Notes: generated from the letters alone by a model not told the origin. Positions 34,742 to 43,912 are shown, counted from the stretch's first letter. The stretch is 64,000 bases of DNA from Candidatus Gastranaerophilales bacterium (GCA_944322935.1 CALUQO010000006.1:1-64000); one strand, 5' to 3'. Program-made: numbers and translations.

Positions 34742-36028
34742 ATGACAAAACCAATGACTATAGCAGAAAAAATACTGGCTGCACATGCCGGATTACAGGA
34801 AGTTACACCGGGGCAGCTTATCAGTGCAAAACTGGATATTACACTTGCAAACGATATAACTGGCCCTGTTGCAATAAAAGAATTCCAAAAAATCGGCGTT
34901 GATAAAGTATTTGACAAAGACAGGGTTGTGTTTGTGCCGGATCACTTTGTACCCAACAAAGATATAAAATCGGCCCAACAGGCAAAAACCGTAAGAGAAT
35001 TTTCTTACGGGCAAAATCTGACAAACTATTTTGAAGTAGGCAGGATGGGCATAGAACACGCATTGCTCCCCGAAAAAGGCATTGTCACAGCCGGTGATTT
35101 AATAATCGGAGCGGATTCTCACACCTGCACATACGGAGCACTCGGGGCTTTTGCAACGGGCGTGGGGTCAACCGACCTTGCCTGCGCAATGGCAAGCGGC
35201 GAAACTTGGTTTAAAGTTCCGTCCACCATAAAAGTTGAATTCAACGGCAAACTCAACAAATGGGTAAGCGCAAAAGACCTTATACTGCATTTAATAGGGG
35301 ATATAGGGGTAGACGGAGCTTTATACAAAGTTCTTGAAATAGGCGGAAGTGCAATTGAAACAATGGAAATGGACGGCCGTTTAACAATCTGCAATATGGC
35401 TATCGAAGCAGGCGCCAAGGCCGGAATAATCATCCCCGACGATATTACAAAAGAGTATTTAAAAGGCAGAAGCCTGAGAGAACCGGTGTTTTACACAAGT
35501 GACAAGGATGCAAAATACGAAAAAATCCTTGTATATGATGTATCAAAAATAGAGCCGACTGTTGCGTTCCCGCACCTGCCGGAAAATACAAGGCCGATTT
35601 CTCAGGTCGGAAATATAAAAATACATCAGGCTGTAATAGGAAGCTGCACAAACGGCAGATTATCGGATATTGCGGTTACGGCAGAAATTTTAAAAGGACG
35701 AAAAGTGCATCCTGCCGTACGTTTGATAGTTTTCCCGGGGACTCAAGACATTTATCTTGAAGCAATAAAACGCGGTTATATTCAAACGATTATAGAAGCA
35801 CAGGGCGCTGTTTCCACACCTACCTGCGGCCCATGTTTAGGCGGGTATGCCGGTATTCTGGCGGAAGGCGAAAGATGTATTTCCACCACGAACAGAAACT
35901 TTGTCGGCAGAATGGGGCATGTTGACAGCGAGGTTTATTTGTCATCTCCGGCTGTTGCCGCCGCAAGTGCGGTTCTCGGAAGAATCGCATCACCGCAAGA
36001 GCTAGGGGTCTATGAAATGCTCCCTTAA
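34742..36028 (+). CDS. leuC: 3-isopropylmalate dehydratase large subunit
   Basis: A 428-residue aconitase-superfamily protein. The cluster cysteines lie in [11 protein letters not shown] near residue 300 and [11 protein letters not shown] near 360; active-site segments [20 protein letters not shown] and RNFVGRMGH are present. The length and SYGQN/ADSHTCT style fit the archaeal/bacterial short LeuC (HacA-like) group. It isomerises 2-isopropylmalate to 3-isopropylmalate in leucine synthesis, with a small subunit LeuD that is not in this window. Homoaconitate is an alternative substrate. GAGGAAG precedes the ATG. The gene is followed at once by a repeat cluster. Confidence 0.9.
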   Translation: MTKPMTIAEKILAAHAGLQEVTPGQLISAKLDITLANDITGPVAIKEFQKIGVDKVFDKDRVVFVPDHFVPNKDIKSAQQAKTVREFSYGQNLTNYFEVGRMGIEHALLPEKGIVTAGDLIIGADSHTCTYGALGAFATGVGSTDLACAMASGETWFKVPSTIKVEFNGKLNKWVSAKDLILHLIGDIGVDGALYKVLEIGGSAIETMEMDGRLTICNMAIEAGAKAGIIIPDDITKEYLKGRSLREPVFYTSDKDAKYEKILVYDVSKIEPTVAFPHLPENTRPISQVGNIKIHQAVIGSCTNGRLSDIAVTAEILKGRKVHPAVRLIVFPGTQDIYLEAIKRGYIQTIIEAQGAVSTPTCGPCLGGYAGILAEGERCISTTNRNFVGRMGHVDSEVYLSSPAVAAASAVLGRIASPQELGVYEMLP

Positions 36029-36030
36029 AA

Positions 36031-36090
36031 CGTAACTGATGAATAGGACAATTAGCATACCTGCCCAACGCAAAATTCTGCTGTCATTCT
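36031..36090. repeat. Second copy of the 5-kb element end and flank
   Basis: CGTAACTGATGAATAGGACA (36031-36050) followed by ATTA matches the reverse complement of the element end at 5119-5137 plus its inner ATTA, with few changes. CATACCTGCCCAAC (36056-36069) is identical to 5155-5168 and TGCTGTCATTCT (36079-36090) is identical to 5199-5210. It starts 3 bases after the leuC stop. Confidence 0.6.
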
Positions 36091-36166
36091 TGTATATGTT
36101 ACGTAATTCGATGACAGAAATTGTAACAACTATTCTATACAGTTTGATGTTCACTGTTTATTATAC

Positions 36167-36187
36167 ACGGCTTACTTTGTAAGCCGT
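36167..36187. repeat. Perfect stem-loop ACGGCTTAC-TTT-GTAAGCCGT
   Basis: A 9-base perfect stem with a 3-base loop. It is followed by GC-rich GGGGGTTCGGGGCGCAG, unusual composition for this window, rather than by a T run. Confidence 0.7.
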
Positions 36188-36224
36188 AGGGGGTTCGGGG
36201 CGCAGCCCTGATGGAACTTGGCTA

Positions 36225-36300
36225 GAAACAGTTGTGTTTTGAGAAGATTTTGACCACAGCTTGTCGTGGCAAAATCTTTGATAAAACACTTAACTGTTTC
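36225..36300. repeat. Long imperfect inverted repeat
   Basis: GAAACAGTTGTGTTTT...AAGATTTTG-CCAC on the left returns as reverse complement on the right (ending CACTTAACTGTTTC). The arms are about 35 bases with small bulges around a ~4-base loop. Transcribed in either direction it would make a long hairpin. Confidence 0.65.
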
Positions 36301-36331
36301 TTTTGATAAGCGCCGGTTTTTCTTTTCTTTG

Positions 36332-36380
36332 GTTCGTTTCTTTTCTTTTGCCTGCGCAATACAAAAGAAAAGAAATGAAC
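36332..36380. repeat. 19-bp inverted repeat of purine/pyrimidine tracts
   Basis: GTTCGTTTCTTTTCTTTTG and CAAAAGAAAAGAAATGAAC pair with one mismatch around CCTGCGCAATA. Confidence 0.75.
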
Positions 36381-36384
36381 ATAA

Positions 36385-36456
36385 TAAAAAAATAAAAAAA
36401 TAAAAAAATAAAAAAATAAAAAAATAAAAAAATAAAATAATAAAATAATAAAATAA
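36385..36456. repeat. Octanucleotide tandem repeat (TAAAAAAA)6 then (TAAAATAA)3
   Basis: Nine head-to-tail 8-base units without indels. A microsatellite of this kind is prone to copy-number change. No gene starts close enough for it to be a phase-variation switch; the next gene is on the opposite strand and ends at 36615. The stretch 36457-36614 holds nothing that I recognise. Confidence 0.85.
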
Positions 36457-36614
36457 TAAATTACTGCATTATTTGCACCCCATTCTTTGGAAAGAACTCT
36501 ATGTAAAATGTCAACCCGAAATACTGATTTTGCAAAACAAAAACAACTATGCTCCGAAAATAGTCATAATTCCGAGTATTACATTACCGAGGAGGTCTAA
36601 TAATCCCATATTGG

Positions 36615-37445
36615 TTATCCCAAATCGGCAATTGCTGTTTTGCCGAATTTTGCACTCAAGTCATCTATATGGTGAATTAAATACAATAAAGGTTCCAAAT
36701 CCTTTTCGTTAAGGTCGACAATAGCGCCCCATTCTGTGCGGCCGTGGTGTGCCGCAATCATTTTTGCTACTGTTTTAAAACCGTGGGCCATGCAGTTAGA
36801 AAATCCCCACTGGGAATGTGTAAGCCATTCTTTGGGAAAGTTTTCATCGTATTCTATTAATCCGGATTCCGTGTCTATTTTGTATTCAAAAATCTTGCCA
36901 AAATCATGCAAAATACAGGCTGCATAGACATAGGATTTGTTAACCTTTTTATAAAGCCCTGACATAACACATTTTGCAATCTCAAGGCATTCGAATGTAT
37001 GTTCAACAAGCCCGCCGAGATAATTGTGGTGCATAAGCCTTGCTGCCGGCGCGATTTTGAATTTGTCTTCGTATTCAAATAAGAGTTCTGTTACATATTT
37101 TTTTAAATCTTCTTCTTCAATTTCATTTGCATATTCAACAATAGAATCAAAGAGTTTGTTTCTTTCTTCTTCATCAAGCCCGATTTTTGCTTCTTTTACA
37201 AGTTCTACACTTGAAATAAGGCAGTTGTTATACTTTTCGTTATATGAGCCGCCGAGGATTTTAATATGGTTGCCTGTTCTAAAAACTTTGCTGTCATATC
37301 TGTTAAGGGTTTCTTCCCAGAGTATGCAATTTAAAAGGGAATTGTCGGAAAGATTTTTCAATTGCAGCTTGCCCATTTTTGTCCCCGCTTTTGTATCACC
37401 GATTGAAAATATAACTATTTCATAAGTTTGTGCCAAATCTAACAT
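36615..37445 (-). CDS. YhaM-like 3'-5' exoribonuclease (OB + HD)
   Basis: A 276-residue protein with an N-terminal OB-like domain (GKLQLKNLSDNSLLNCILWE, RTGNHIKILGGSYNE) and an HD phosphohydrolase domain from ~135: HHNYLGGLVEHTFECLEIA, ACILHDFGKIFEY, and AHHGRTEWGA near 238-247. This is the YhaM/CBF1 arrangement, a manganese-dependent nuclease on RNA and DNA 3' ends. YhaM is ~314 residues, so this one is slightly short. AAGGGA precedes the ATG. Monocistronic. Confidence 0.85.
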   Translation of the reverse strand: MLDLAQTYEIVIFSIGDTKAGTKMGKLQLKNLSDNSLLNCILWEETLNRYDSKVFRTGNHIKILGGSYNEKYNNCLISSVELVKEAKIGLDEEERNKLFDSIVEYANEIEEEDLKKYVTELLFEYEDKFKIAPAARLMHHNYLGGLVEHTFECLEIAKCVMSGLYKKVNKSYVYAACILHDFGKIFEYKIDTESGLIEYDENFPKEWLTHSQWGFSNCMAHGFKTVAKMIAAHHGRTEWGAIVDLNEKDLEPLLYLIHHIDDLSAKFGKTAIADLG

Positions 37446-37619
37446 ACTTTCCCTTTCAGCCCTTTCAGATATTTTTGATATTTGTTTGATATTTAATTAT
37501 TTTATCACCAAAAGTGTATAAATGTTAAATAATATATTAAATAAATGTACATTACAGGCGTTTTATACTACAATTTTGTTTAAGTTTTATATAAAAAGAC
37601 ATGTGGGAGCAAAACAATC

Positions 37620-38645
37620 TTGATAAAAAAAGCAATGGTTATGGCAGCAGGAGTCGGTTCCAGACTCGATCCTCTTACTCAAAAAATACCCAAACCTCTT
37701 GTTCCGGTTTTAAATCGGCCTGTCATGGATATACTTTTGCAAAAACTTAAAGACTACGGTATTGAAAAAGTTATTGCAAATACACATTATCTTGCACAAC
37801 AGATTCAGGAGAGATATACAAAAAATTCGCCTGTAGATATTCAGTTTGAATACATCCATGAAGAAACTCTCTCCGGTACGGCCGGCGGGGTTAAAAAATG
37901 CGAATTTTTCTTTGATGATGTTGAGGACTTTCTGGTAGTCAGCGCTGATGGTTTGCACGATGCTGACCTGGGGAAAATTATCCGCTCTCACAAAGAAAGC
38001 GGCTGTATTGCTACAATGGCAATTTCCGCGGTTGCACATGAAGAAGTCTGCCACTACGGCGTTGTTGTTCCTTCCGCAGAACACCTTGTATCCGAGTTTC
38101 AGGAAAAACCCAGCATAGAAGAAGCTAAAAGCAATTACATAAACACTGGTATCTATGTTTTTAACAAACGTATTTTTGACTTTATACCGGAAGGTCAAAA
38201 ATATGACTTTGCAAAAAATGTGTTCCCGTCACTGCTTGCAGCGGGAGAAAAAATCAATGTTTACAGAATATACTCCTACTGGTCTGATATAGGAACTATT
38301 GAACAGTATATTCAGTCGAACATAGATGCGCTTAACAGAAAAGTTTTAATTAAAACTCCCGGCATAATGAGAAAATTTAACAATCTTTATGTTGTCGGAG
38401 AAAACACCCCGCTTGATTCTAGCGTACAACTTTCCGGCAATGTTGTTATCGGCAATAATTGTTCCATAGGCAAAAACGTTACTCTTGAAAACGTAATCCT
38501 CTGGGATAATGTAAAAGTTGCGGACAATGTTACGCTGAAGAATGTTGTGTGCGCCAACAATACCGTAATAAACAGCCCTGTAGAAGGCAAAAACAAATGG
38601 GAAATCATTGGCCCCGACAAAGTTATTGAATATTGCAACGTATAA
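37620..38645 (+). CDS. NDP-sugar pyrophosphorylase with left-handed beta helix
   Basis: A 341-residue nucleotidyltransferase. The signature AMVMAAGVGSRLDPLTQKIP with KPLVPVLNRPVMD binds the NTP. SADGLHDADLGKII contains the metal-binding Asp. VSEFQEKPSIEEAKSNYINTG and a C-terminal hexapeptide-repeat helix from ~270 (VQLSGNVVIGNNCSIGKNVT) follow. This matches mannose-1-phosphate guanylyltransferase or glucose-1-phosphate nucleotidyltransferase; which sugar cannot be told. The start is TTG 37620 with GGGAG 12 bases upstream; the first ATG in frame would cut into the signature. It is 25 bases upstream of aroF. Confidence 0.85.
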   Translation: MIKKAMVMAAGVGSRLDPLTQKIPKPLVPVLNRPVMDILLQKLKDYGIEKVIANTHYLAQQIQERYTKNSPVDIQFEYIHEETLSGTAGGVKKCEFFFDDVEDFLVVSADGLHDADLGKIIRSHKESGCIATMAISAVAHEEVCHYGVVVPSAEHLVSEFQEKPSIEEAKSNYINTGIYVFNKRIFDFIPEGQKYDFAKNVFPSLLAAGEKINVYRIYSYWSDIGTIEQYIQSNIDALNRKVLIKTPGIMRKFNNLYVVGENTPLDSSVQLSGNVVIGNNCSIGKNVTLENVILWDNVKVADNVTLKNVVCANNTVINSPVEGKNKWEIIGPDKVIEYCNV

Positions 38646-38670
38646 AAATTAAAAAAGGAAAGAGCCGAAC

Positions 38671-39735
38671 ATGATAATAATAATGGAACCTAAAGCAACA
38701 GTTGAGCAAATCAACGCAGTAAAACGCTACATGGAAAACAAGGGGTTTAAAATTATCTTAAACCACGGTGATGTTATGACTGTGCTCGCGGCAATAGGGG
38801 ACAAAAGGCTTATTGAGCCGCAATCTGTTGCTTCTTTTGAGGGGGTAAGAGAGGTAAAACTCATTCAAGAACCTTACAAACTTGCTTCCCGTGAATACAA
38901 AGAAGAAGATACAGTTATTGAATTCAAAAACGGCGTAAAAATAGGCGGGCTGGAAAAGCCTGTTATGATGGTCGGACCTTGTTCCGTTGAAAAAGATTTT
39001 GACGGGCTTATGCAAATTGCAACTGCCGCCAAAGAAATGGGCTGTGAATTTTTAAGAGGCGGTGCTTTTAAACCCAGAACTTCTCCCTATGACTTTCAGG
39101 GGCTTGGAGAAAAGGGGCTTCAATACTTAAAAGAAGCAGCGGAAAAAACAGGCATGCTCGTGGTTTCTGAAGTTATGGATACCGTTGATGTTGACATGTT
39201 CTGTGATTATGTCGACCTTATCCAAATCGGCGCGAGAAACATGCAAAACTTTAAGTTATTAAAAGCTGTCGGAAAATCCGGCAAGCCTGTATTGCTAAAA
39301 AGAGGCCCTGCGGCAACTATACGTGAATTCTTGCTTGCAGCAGAACATATTATGGCAAACGACAACGACAAAGTAATACTTTGCGAAAGAGGCGTTAAAG
39401 GTTTTGATTCTACATTTACTCGCAATACTCTTGATATTGCGGCAATACCAATTATTAAAAAATATTCGCATCTTCCTGTTATTGCAGACCCAAGCCACGG
39501 CACGGGAAGAAGATATCTTGTCGAGCCGATGAGCAAGGCTGCTCTTGTTGCCGGTGCTAACGGTTTGATGATAGAAATCCACAACGACCCTGACCATGCA
39601 TCTTCTGATGGTGCACAGAGCCTCAGCCTTCCTCAATTTAAAGAGGTTCAAAGACATTTGAACAAAATGATAGGCAGAATTGATTACGATAACAAAGTGC
39701 TCAAAGAAGAAAGAAAAAAGGCATCGTTGAAATAA
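38671..39735 (+). CDS. aroF: 3-deoxy-7-phosphoheptulonate synthase (DAHP synthase, type I-beta)
   Basis: A 354-residue enzyme. Residues 1-75 are a ferredoxin-like regulatory domain (VEQINAVKRYMENKGFKIIL) as in Thermotoga DAHP synthase, which mediates feedback by Tyr or Phe. The barrel has VGPCSVE with the metal-binding Cys, GGAFKPRTSPYDFQGLG, KRGPAATIREFLLAAEHIM and ADPSHGTGRR. It condenses PEP and erythrose-4-phosphate, the first step to aromatic amino acids. AAAGGAAAGAG precedes the ATG. Its stop overlaps the start of a 46-codon gene. Confidence 0.95.
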   Translation: MIIIMEPKATVEQINAVKRYMENKGFKIILNHGDVMTVLAAIGDKRLIEPQSVASFEGVREVKLIQEPYKLASREYKEEDTVIEFKNGVKIGGLEKPVMMVGPCSVEKDFDGLMQIATAAKEMGCEFLRGGAFKPRTSPYDFQGLGEKGLQYLKEAAEKTGMLVVSEVMDTVDVDMFCDYVDLIQIGARNMQNFKLLKAVGKSGKPVLLKRGPAATIREFLLAAEHIMANDNDKVILCERGVKGFDSTFTRNTLDIAAIPIIKKYSHLPVIADPSHGTGRRYLVEPMSKAALVAGANGLMIEIHNDPDHASSDGAQSLSLPQFKEVQRHLNKMIGRIDYDNKVLKEERKKASLK

Positions 39736-39875
39736 TGAAAAAATATTCTGATAAAAAAGAAATTACCTACGGCAAAAATATAAAGCTGGATAACATTTTA
39801 AAGGATTGCCTTTTAAAATCTTTGGTGTATGAAAAGGCGCTGAAGGAAGATTCTGCACAAAAACGTGCGGTGTAA
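39735..39875 (+). CDS. 46-residue micro-protein coupled to aroF
   Basis: The ATG at 39735 shares its A with the aroF stop (TAATG), the standard layout for translational coupling. The product is basic and helical: MKKYSDKKEITYGKNIKLD, then ILKDCLLKSLVYEKALKED. There is one Cys and no membrane segment. Codon use (AAA, GAA, Ile/Leu choice) fits the neighbours. I do not recognise it. It could be a small regulator of DAHP synthase or of translation, or simply an unconserved frame. Confidence 0.5.
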   Translation: MKKYSDKKEITYGKNIKLDNILKDCLLKSLVYEKALKEDSAQKRAV

Positions 39876-39991
39876 TGCCGATTTTATACATTTTTTTTGA
39901 AAAATCATGAGAAAAACCGGAGAAGAATATGTGTTCCGCTCCGGAAGTAATTATCGTTAACTACTTTTTGTGTATCACTGTTTCGTAATAA

Positions 39992-40849
39992 CTAAATTCC
40001 CGAAACAAGTGTGAGTGCCATTGAAGGCAAAGAATTTGCCTGCAGCAGCAACGCTGATGAGGTTTGTAAAAGAATCTGCTGTCTTGTAAATTCAGCGGAC
40101 ACCTCAGCAATATCGGCGTCCATGATAGTTGATTTTGCCGCCGTTGCGTTTTCTATAGTTGTGGTGAGAGAGTCTGATGCAGCCTGAAGCCTGTTTTGGG
40201 CGGAACCTATTGTAGCTTTGCTTGTGTTTACATTTTTAATTGCTTCATCCACAACTTCAAGATAATTTGCAGCAGCCGTTGGAGTTGCAAATGCAGTTGT
40301 TATATTGGTTGGGTCTAAACCGAGTTCTTCCGCATTTTTTGAGGCGAATATATCTTTGCTTATGCTGATACTGTTTGCAGCAGCATCCGAGTCAGCCCCT
40401 ACCTGCAAACGTAAATCATTTGCAATTGAACCGTTCAAAAGTTGTAAGCCGTTAAAATTTGAGGCCTCCGCAACTCTTGTGATTTCGTCCATACGGGCAG
40501 AAACTTCGTTGGCTAAAGCTTCTTTTGAATCATCATCGTAAATTCCGTTAGATGCCTGAACTGTCAAATCTCTGATTCTGTTAAGATTATCCAGAATAAC
40601 ATCAAGATCACCTTCTAGTGTATCTAAAACGTTTATGCCCATAGAAACATTGCTTTGCGCAATTTTTGAGCCGCTTATTTGTTTTTCCAAATTTGTTGCA
40701 ACAAACATATTTGCTGCGCCGTCTTTTGCGTTGTTAATTTTATAGCCGGTAGACATACGCTCCAGTGCCGTGTTTAAACTGTTTGATGCCTTGTTAAGGT
40801 TGTTTTGTGTCATTAATGCTGACAGGTTTGTGTTAACGATAATTGCCAT
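39992..40849 (-). CDS. Flagellin (first copy)
   Basis: A 285-residue short flagellin with conserved ends: IIVNTNLSALMTQNNLNKAS and LERMSTGYKINNAKDGAANM at the N terminus; IMDADIAEVSAEFTRQQILL and ALLLQANSLPSMALTLVSGI at the C terminus. The central variable domain is minimal (residues ~150-190), giving a thin filament subunit without the D2/D3 domains. The start at 40849 has AAGGAG nearby; a longer frame to 41005 is out of family. A second flagellin lies upstream on the same strand and differs in the C-terminal and central parts. Confidence 0.95.
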   Translation of the reverse strand: MAIIVNTNLSALMTQNNLNKASNSLNTALERMSTGYKINNAKDGAANMFVATNLEKQISGSKIAQSNVSMGINVLDTLEGDLDVILDNLNRIRDLTVQASNGIYDDDSKEALANEVSARMDEITRVAEASNFNGLQLLNGSIANDLRLQVGADSDAAANSISISKDIFASKNAEELGLDPTNITTAFATPTAAANYLEVVDEAIKNVNTSKATIGSAQNRLQAASDSLTTTIENATAAKSTIMDADIAEVSAEFTRQQILLQTSSALLLQANSLPSMALTLVSGI

Positions 40850-41133
40850 TTGTGGTCTCCTTTCGCATATCCGTAATGTACATCCTTGTCCCGTCCAAAT
40901 TGGTACAGCCCAAAATACCCCTGAACAATGCTGCACAAAAAAATGCACAAGAAAACCACTACACTTATAGTGCGGCCTGTGTAAAAGCGTGCAATAAAAT
41001 TCCAACGGATTAAAATTTTATTTGGGGAAACTACCTGTTTTAGACTTTTGATAAAATTTTATAATACAAAGTATATAAAATTTTATCTGACATTCTCATA
41101 TTAAAGTATAGCCGGATGTATTTAAACTGACAT

Positions 41134-41157
41134 AAAGTTGTAATTATATACAACTTT
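41134..41157 (-). promoter_or_regulatory. Operator-like palindrome embracing a TATAAT box
   Basis: On the minus strand AAAGTTGTA-TATAAT-TACAACTTT is a perfect 9-base inverted repeat with the -10 consensus as spacer, ~285 bases upstream of the first flagellin. TACAACTTTAGTATA (41149-41163) is repeated exactly at 42220-42234 upstream of the second flagellin. There is no matching TTGACA, so an activator or alternative sigma factor may be needed. Confidence 0.5.
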
Positions 41158-41226
41158 AGTATAAAAAACACAAATATTTTGACTCAAAAGTATACTTTTG
41201 TATAAACACTTATACCCGGGTATTAT

Positions 41227-42096
41227 TTACAGTGAATTTATAAGACTCAAAACCATAGAGGATTGGAGATTGTTTATTTGGGTAAACATTGCAAGCGAAG
41301 TCTGGGCAAGAATCTCCTGTTTTGTAACATTGGCTGTTTCTTCCGCAACATCCGCATCCATAATGGTAGAATAGGCGCCTGTGAGATTTTCTTTTTGAAC
41401 TGTGATAGAATCCGTGACAGAATCCAGTCGGGAACCGTACGCCCCGGCAGACGCCATACGGGAAGTTACATCATCAATTGCGGCGTCAATATCATCAAGA
41501 AAATTAGCAGCACTGATTGAACTTGCAAGTGCATCGTTAACAGAACTATAAGTGCCAGAACCGCCAATAAGATTGATTCCCGCCGCATCCGCATCATTAA
41601 AAACATCACTTACCGTAATAGAATTTGCTGCAGCATCCGAGCCTGTACCAACCTGCACCCGCATATCCCGAGAACTGCCGTCTAATAAATTTACCCCGTT
41701 AAAATTCGAAGAAGATGCAATTCTGTTAATCTCATCCACGCGCTGCTGCACCTCCGCTCTAATAGCATCACGTTCACTGCTTCCGTATATTGTAGACGAA
41801 AACTGAACTGTTAAATCCCTGATTTCTTTTAACTGATTATTGATAGAACTTAAATCACCTGACGCTGTATCCAGCATGTTCCCTGCAATCTGAACGCTCT
41901 GAGCGACCATGTTTAAACCGCGGATTTGTGTATCCAGTTTGGAGGCAACAAAATAACCGGCTGCATCATCCTTTGCACTGTTAATTTTAAAACCCGTTGA
42001 CAATCTTTTTACCGATTCACTTAGACTGTTTAATGCTTTGCTTAGAGAGTTTTGGGCATACAATGCACCCATATTTGTATTTATAACTATAGACAT
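41227..42096 (-). CDS. Flagellin (second copy)
   Basis: A 289-residue flagellin: SIVINTNMGALYAQNSLSKA, VKRLSTGFKINSAKDDAAGY at the start and YSTIMDADVAEETANVTKQE, AMFTQINNLQSSMVLSLINS at the end. The middle is short and Gly/Ser-rich (GGSGTYSSVND). It is as close to other bacterial flagellins as to the first copy, so the pair is not a recent duplication. The stop is followed by a ~380-base gap containing the operator-like palindrome, so each flagellin probably has its own promoter. AAAGGATTG is the ribosome site. Confidence 0.95.
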   Translation of the reverse strand: MSIVINTNMGALYAQNSLSKALNSLSESVKRLSTGFKINSAKDDAAGYFVASKLDTQIRGLNMVAQSVQIAGNMLDTASGDLSSINNQLKEIRDLTVQFSSTIYGSSERDAIRAEVQQRVDEINRIASSSNFNGVNLLDGSSRDMRVQVGTGSDAAANSITVSDVFNDADAAGINLIGGSGTYSSVNDALASSISAANFLDDIDAAIDDVTSRMASAGAYGSRLDSVTDSITVQKENLTGAYSTIMDADVAEETANVTKQEILAQTSLAMFTQINNLQSSMVLSLINSL

Positions 42097-42398
42097 ATTT
42101 CAATCCTTTAAAATCAAGAACACTAATCCGTAGGTTCATATGACGATACGCAAAAAGTTTTATCACACTAAAGTAGTATCTGCTAAAATCAGGCTACTGT
42201 AAGGAGAGACCTTTTACCCTACAACTTTAGTATAGTTTCATTTTTGTAATTCTTAAACCCTTTGTCAGCACAATTTTTACAAAAATACATATATTTTTTA
42301 TACCAAATGTATATACCACGATTCTTGCTTTACTTGTATAACTTGCCGTCACGTGATAAAATCGAGGTACATTGTAGATAAAACAGAGGAATACATAA
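42097..42398. promoter_or_regulatory. Regulatory gap between second flagellin and adk
   Basis: Two copies of the flagellin-associated motif face each other: ACTAAAGTAGTA at 42167-42178 and TACAACTTTAGTATA at 42220-42234. No sigma-28 consensus (TAAA-N15-GCCGATAA) was found on the minus strand. The rest is AT-rich without a gene. Confidence 0.45.
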
Positions 42399-43055
42399 AT
42401 GAAAAAAGAATTAATTTTTATGGGGCCGCCTGCAAGCGGAAAAGGTACACAGACCAAAAAACTTTCCGAAGAAACAGGTTTTGTGCACGTTGATACAGGC
42501 TCTCTTTTGCGTGAAGCCATGGCAAAGGGGACTGAAGCCGGTAAAATTGCAAAAGACTATGTAGAAAAAGGTGCACTTGTTCCCGTAGAAGTTGTTGCAC
42601 AAATTATCAAGGACAGATTATCGCAAGATGACGTACAAAAAGGCTTTATCCTCGACGGTTTTCCCCGCAGCATAGAGCAGGCTGATATGCTGGACGCAAT
42701 GTTAAAAGAAATCGATGCAGACAAAGAAGTAAGCACCAAGGTTATTTACTTTGACGTACCTATTGAAAATCTTATGGAAAGAATCATATACAGACGTTCC
42801 TGCCCGAAATGCGGCGCTATATATAATTTGAAAACAATGCCTATTAAACAGGAAGGTATTTGCGATGTATGCGGCAGTGAACTTGTCCAAAGAAAAGACG
42901 ATACCGAAGAAATCGCCAAAAACAGATTCGACACATACTTTAAACAAACTGCGCCTCTGATTGATTTTTACGAAAAGAGAGGCAATCTTGTAAAAATTGA
43001 TGCCACAGGCACTGTTGATGAAATATATGCTAAATTAAAAGAAGTAATTAAATAA
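42399..43055 (+). CDS. adk: Adenylate kinase, zinc-containing lid
   Basis: A 218-residue adenylate kinase: P-loop GPPASGKGT at residues 7-15, GFVHVDTGSLLREAMAKGT, the core DGFPRSIEQADML, and a lid with two Cys pairs CPKCG and CDVCG that bind structural zinc, as in Gram-positive and many other enzymes. It interconverts ATP + AMP and 2 ADP. AGAGGAA precedes the ATG. The next gene, map, follows by 19 bases; adk-map is a classic ribosomal-operon neighbourhood, here detached from secY and the ribosomal genes. Confidence 0.96.
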   Translation: MKKELIFMGPPASGKGTQTKKLSEETGFVHVDTGSLLREAMAKGTEAGKIAKDYVEKGALVPVEVVAQIIKDRLSQDDVQKGFILDGFPRSIEQADMLDAMLKEIDADKEVSTKVIYFDVPIENLMERIIYRRSCPKCGAIYNLKTMPIKQEGICDVCGSELVQRKDDTEEIAKNRFDTYFKQTAPLIDFYEKRGNLVKIDATGTVDEIYAKLKEVIK

Positions 43056-43074
43056 CTTCTTTGGGAAGAAGAAT

Positions 43075-43827
43075 ATGTCAGTACATAAAAAATCAAAAGA
43101 AGAACTTAAACTGATGAGAGAGGCCGGAAATATCGTTGCTCTTGTTCATCAGGAAATGAAAAGAATAATAGAGCCGGGAATAAGCACAAAAGACCTGGAT
43201 GAAGCCGCTTTTAAAATAATAAAAGAGAACAGGGCAGTTCCTACTTTTTTGGGTTATCACGGTTTTCCGGCTTCAATATGTGCATCCATCAACCAAGAGG
43301 TTGTACACGGAATCCCAAGTGAAAAGTGTATTTTAAAAGAAGGCGACATCATATCAATAGATGTGGGTGCCACATACAGAGGGCTTGTGGGTGACGGTGC
43401 TTGGACATATCCGGTCGGCAACATTTCAGATGAATGCAAAATGCTGTTAGAAACTACGGAAAAAGCCCTTATGGCAGCCATTGAAGTTATGAAAGACAAT
43501 ACATTGCTCGATGACGTATCCGGAGCTGTTGAAGATGTAGCAAAATCAAAGGGGCTCGGAATAGTCAGACAATACGGCGGGCACGGCGTCGGGCGGGAAA
43601 TGCACGAAGAGCCTTTTGTCTTTAACTACAGAGTGGGCAACAAGTTCGTTATCAAAAACGGAATGACCATCGCTATTGAACCTATGCTCAATCTCGGCGG
43701 TGATGATGTTCATACTCTTGAGGATGATTGGACAGTTGTAACCAACGACGGCAGACCTTCGGCACACTTTGAACATACAATTCATGTAACGGACGGCGAT
43801 GCTGAAATTTTGACAAAGCTTATGTAG
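43075..43827 (+). CDS. map: Methionine aminopeptidase, type I
   Basis: The 250-residue product has the pita-bread fold residues: His in FLGYHGFPASICASIN, Asp in SIDVGATYRGLVGDGAW, the segment GGHGVGREMHEEPFVFNY with its metal His, Glu in AIEPMLNLGG and Glu in HFEHTIHVTDGD. It removes the initiator Met from new proteins. No N-terminal zinc-finger extension is present, so it is subtype Ia. Co-transcribed with adk and followed by a terminator. Confidence 0.97.
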   Translation: MSVHKKSKEELKLMREAGNIVALVHQEMKRIIEPGISTKDLDEAAFKIIKENRAVPTFLGYHGFPASICASINQEVVHGIPSEKCILKEGDIISIDVGATYRGLVGDGAWTYPVGNISDECKMLLETTEKALMAAIEVMKDNTLLDDVSGAVEDVAKSKGLGIVRQYGGHGVGREMHEEPFVFNYRVGNKFVIKNGMTIAIEPMLNLGGDDVHTLEDDWTVVTNDGRPSAHFEHTIHVTDGDAEILTKLM

Positions 43828-43846
43828 TTTGTTTTAATAAGATGAT

Positions 43847-43883
43847 AAAAAGAGTCTTTAAATAAAGATTAAAGACTCTTTTT
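43847..43883 (+). terminator. Terminator after map
   Basis: AAAAAGAGTCTTTA pairs with TAAAGACTCTTTTT around a 9-base loop, ending in T-rich sequence. Confidence 0.85.
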
Positions 43884-43912
43884 ATTTTGTTTAAGTAAAA
43901 TGATTGTAATAT

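Noticed and set aside
36188-36215. tRNA-like GGTTCG motif
   Set aside because: No cloverleaf arms or acceptor pairing could be drawn around it.
36385-36456. Possible CRISPR array
   Set aside because: Units are 8 bases with no spacers and no cas genes; this is a simple tandem repeat.
40850-41005. N-terminal extension of the first flagellin
   Set aside because: The extra 52 residues do not resemble flagellin, and a ribosome site and the canonical N terminus are found at 40849.
42097-42250. Sigma-28 promoter for the second flagellin
   Set aside because: TAAA boxes exist but none is followed at 15 bases by anything close to GCCGATAA.
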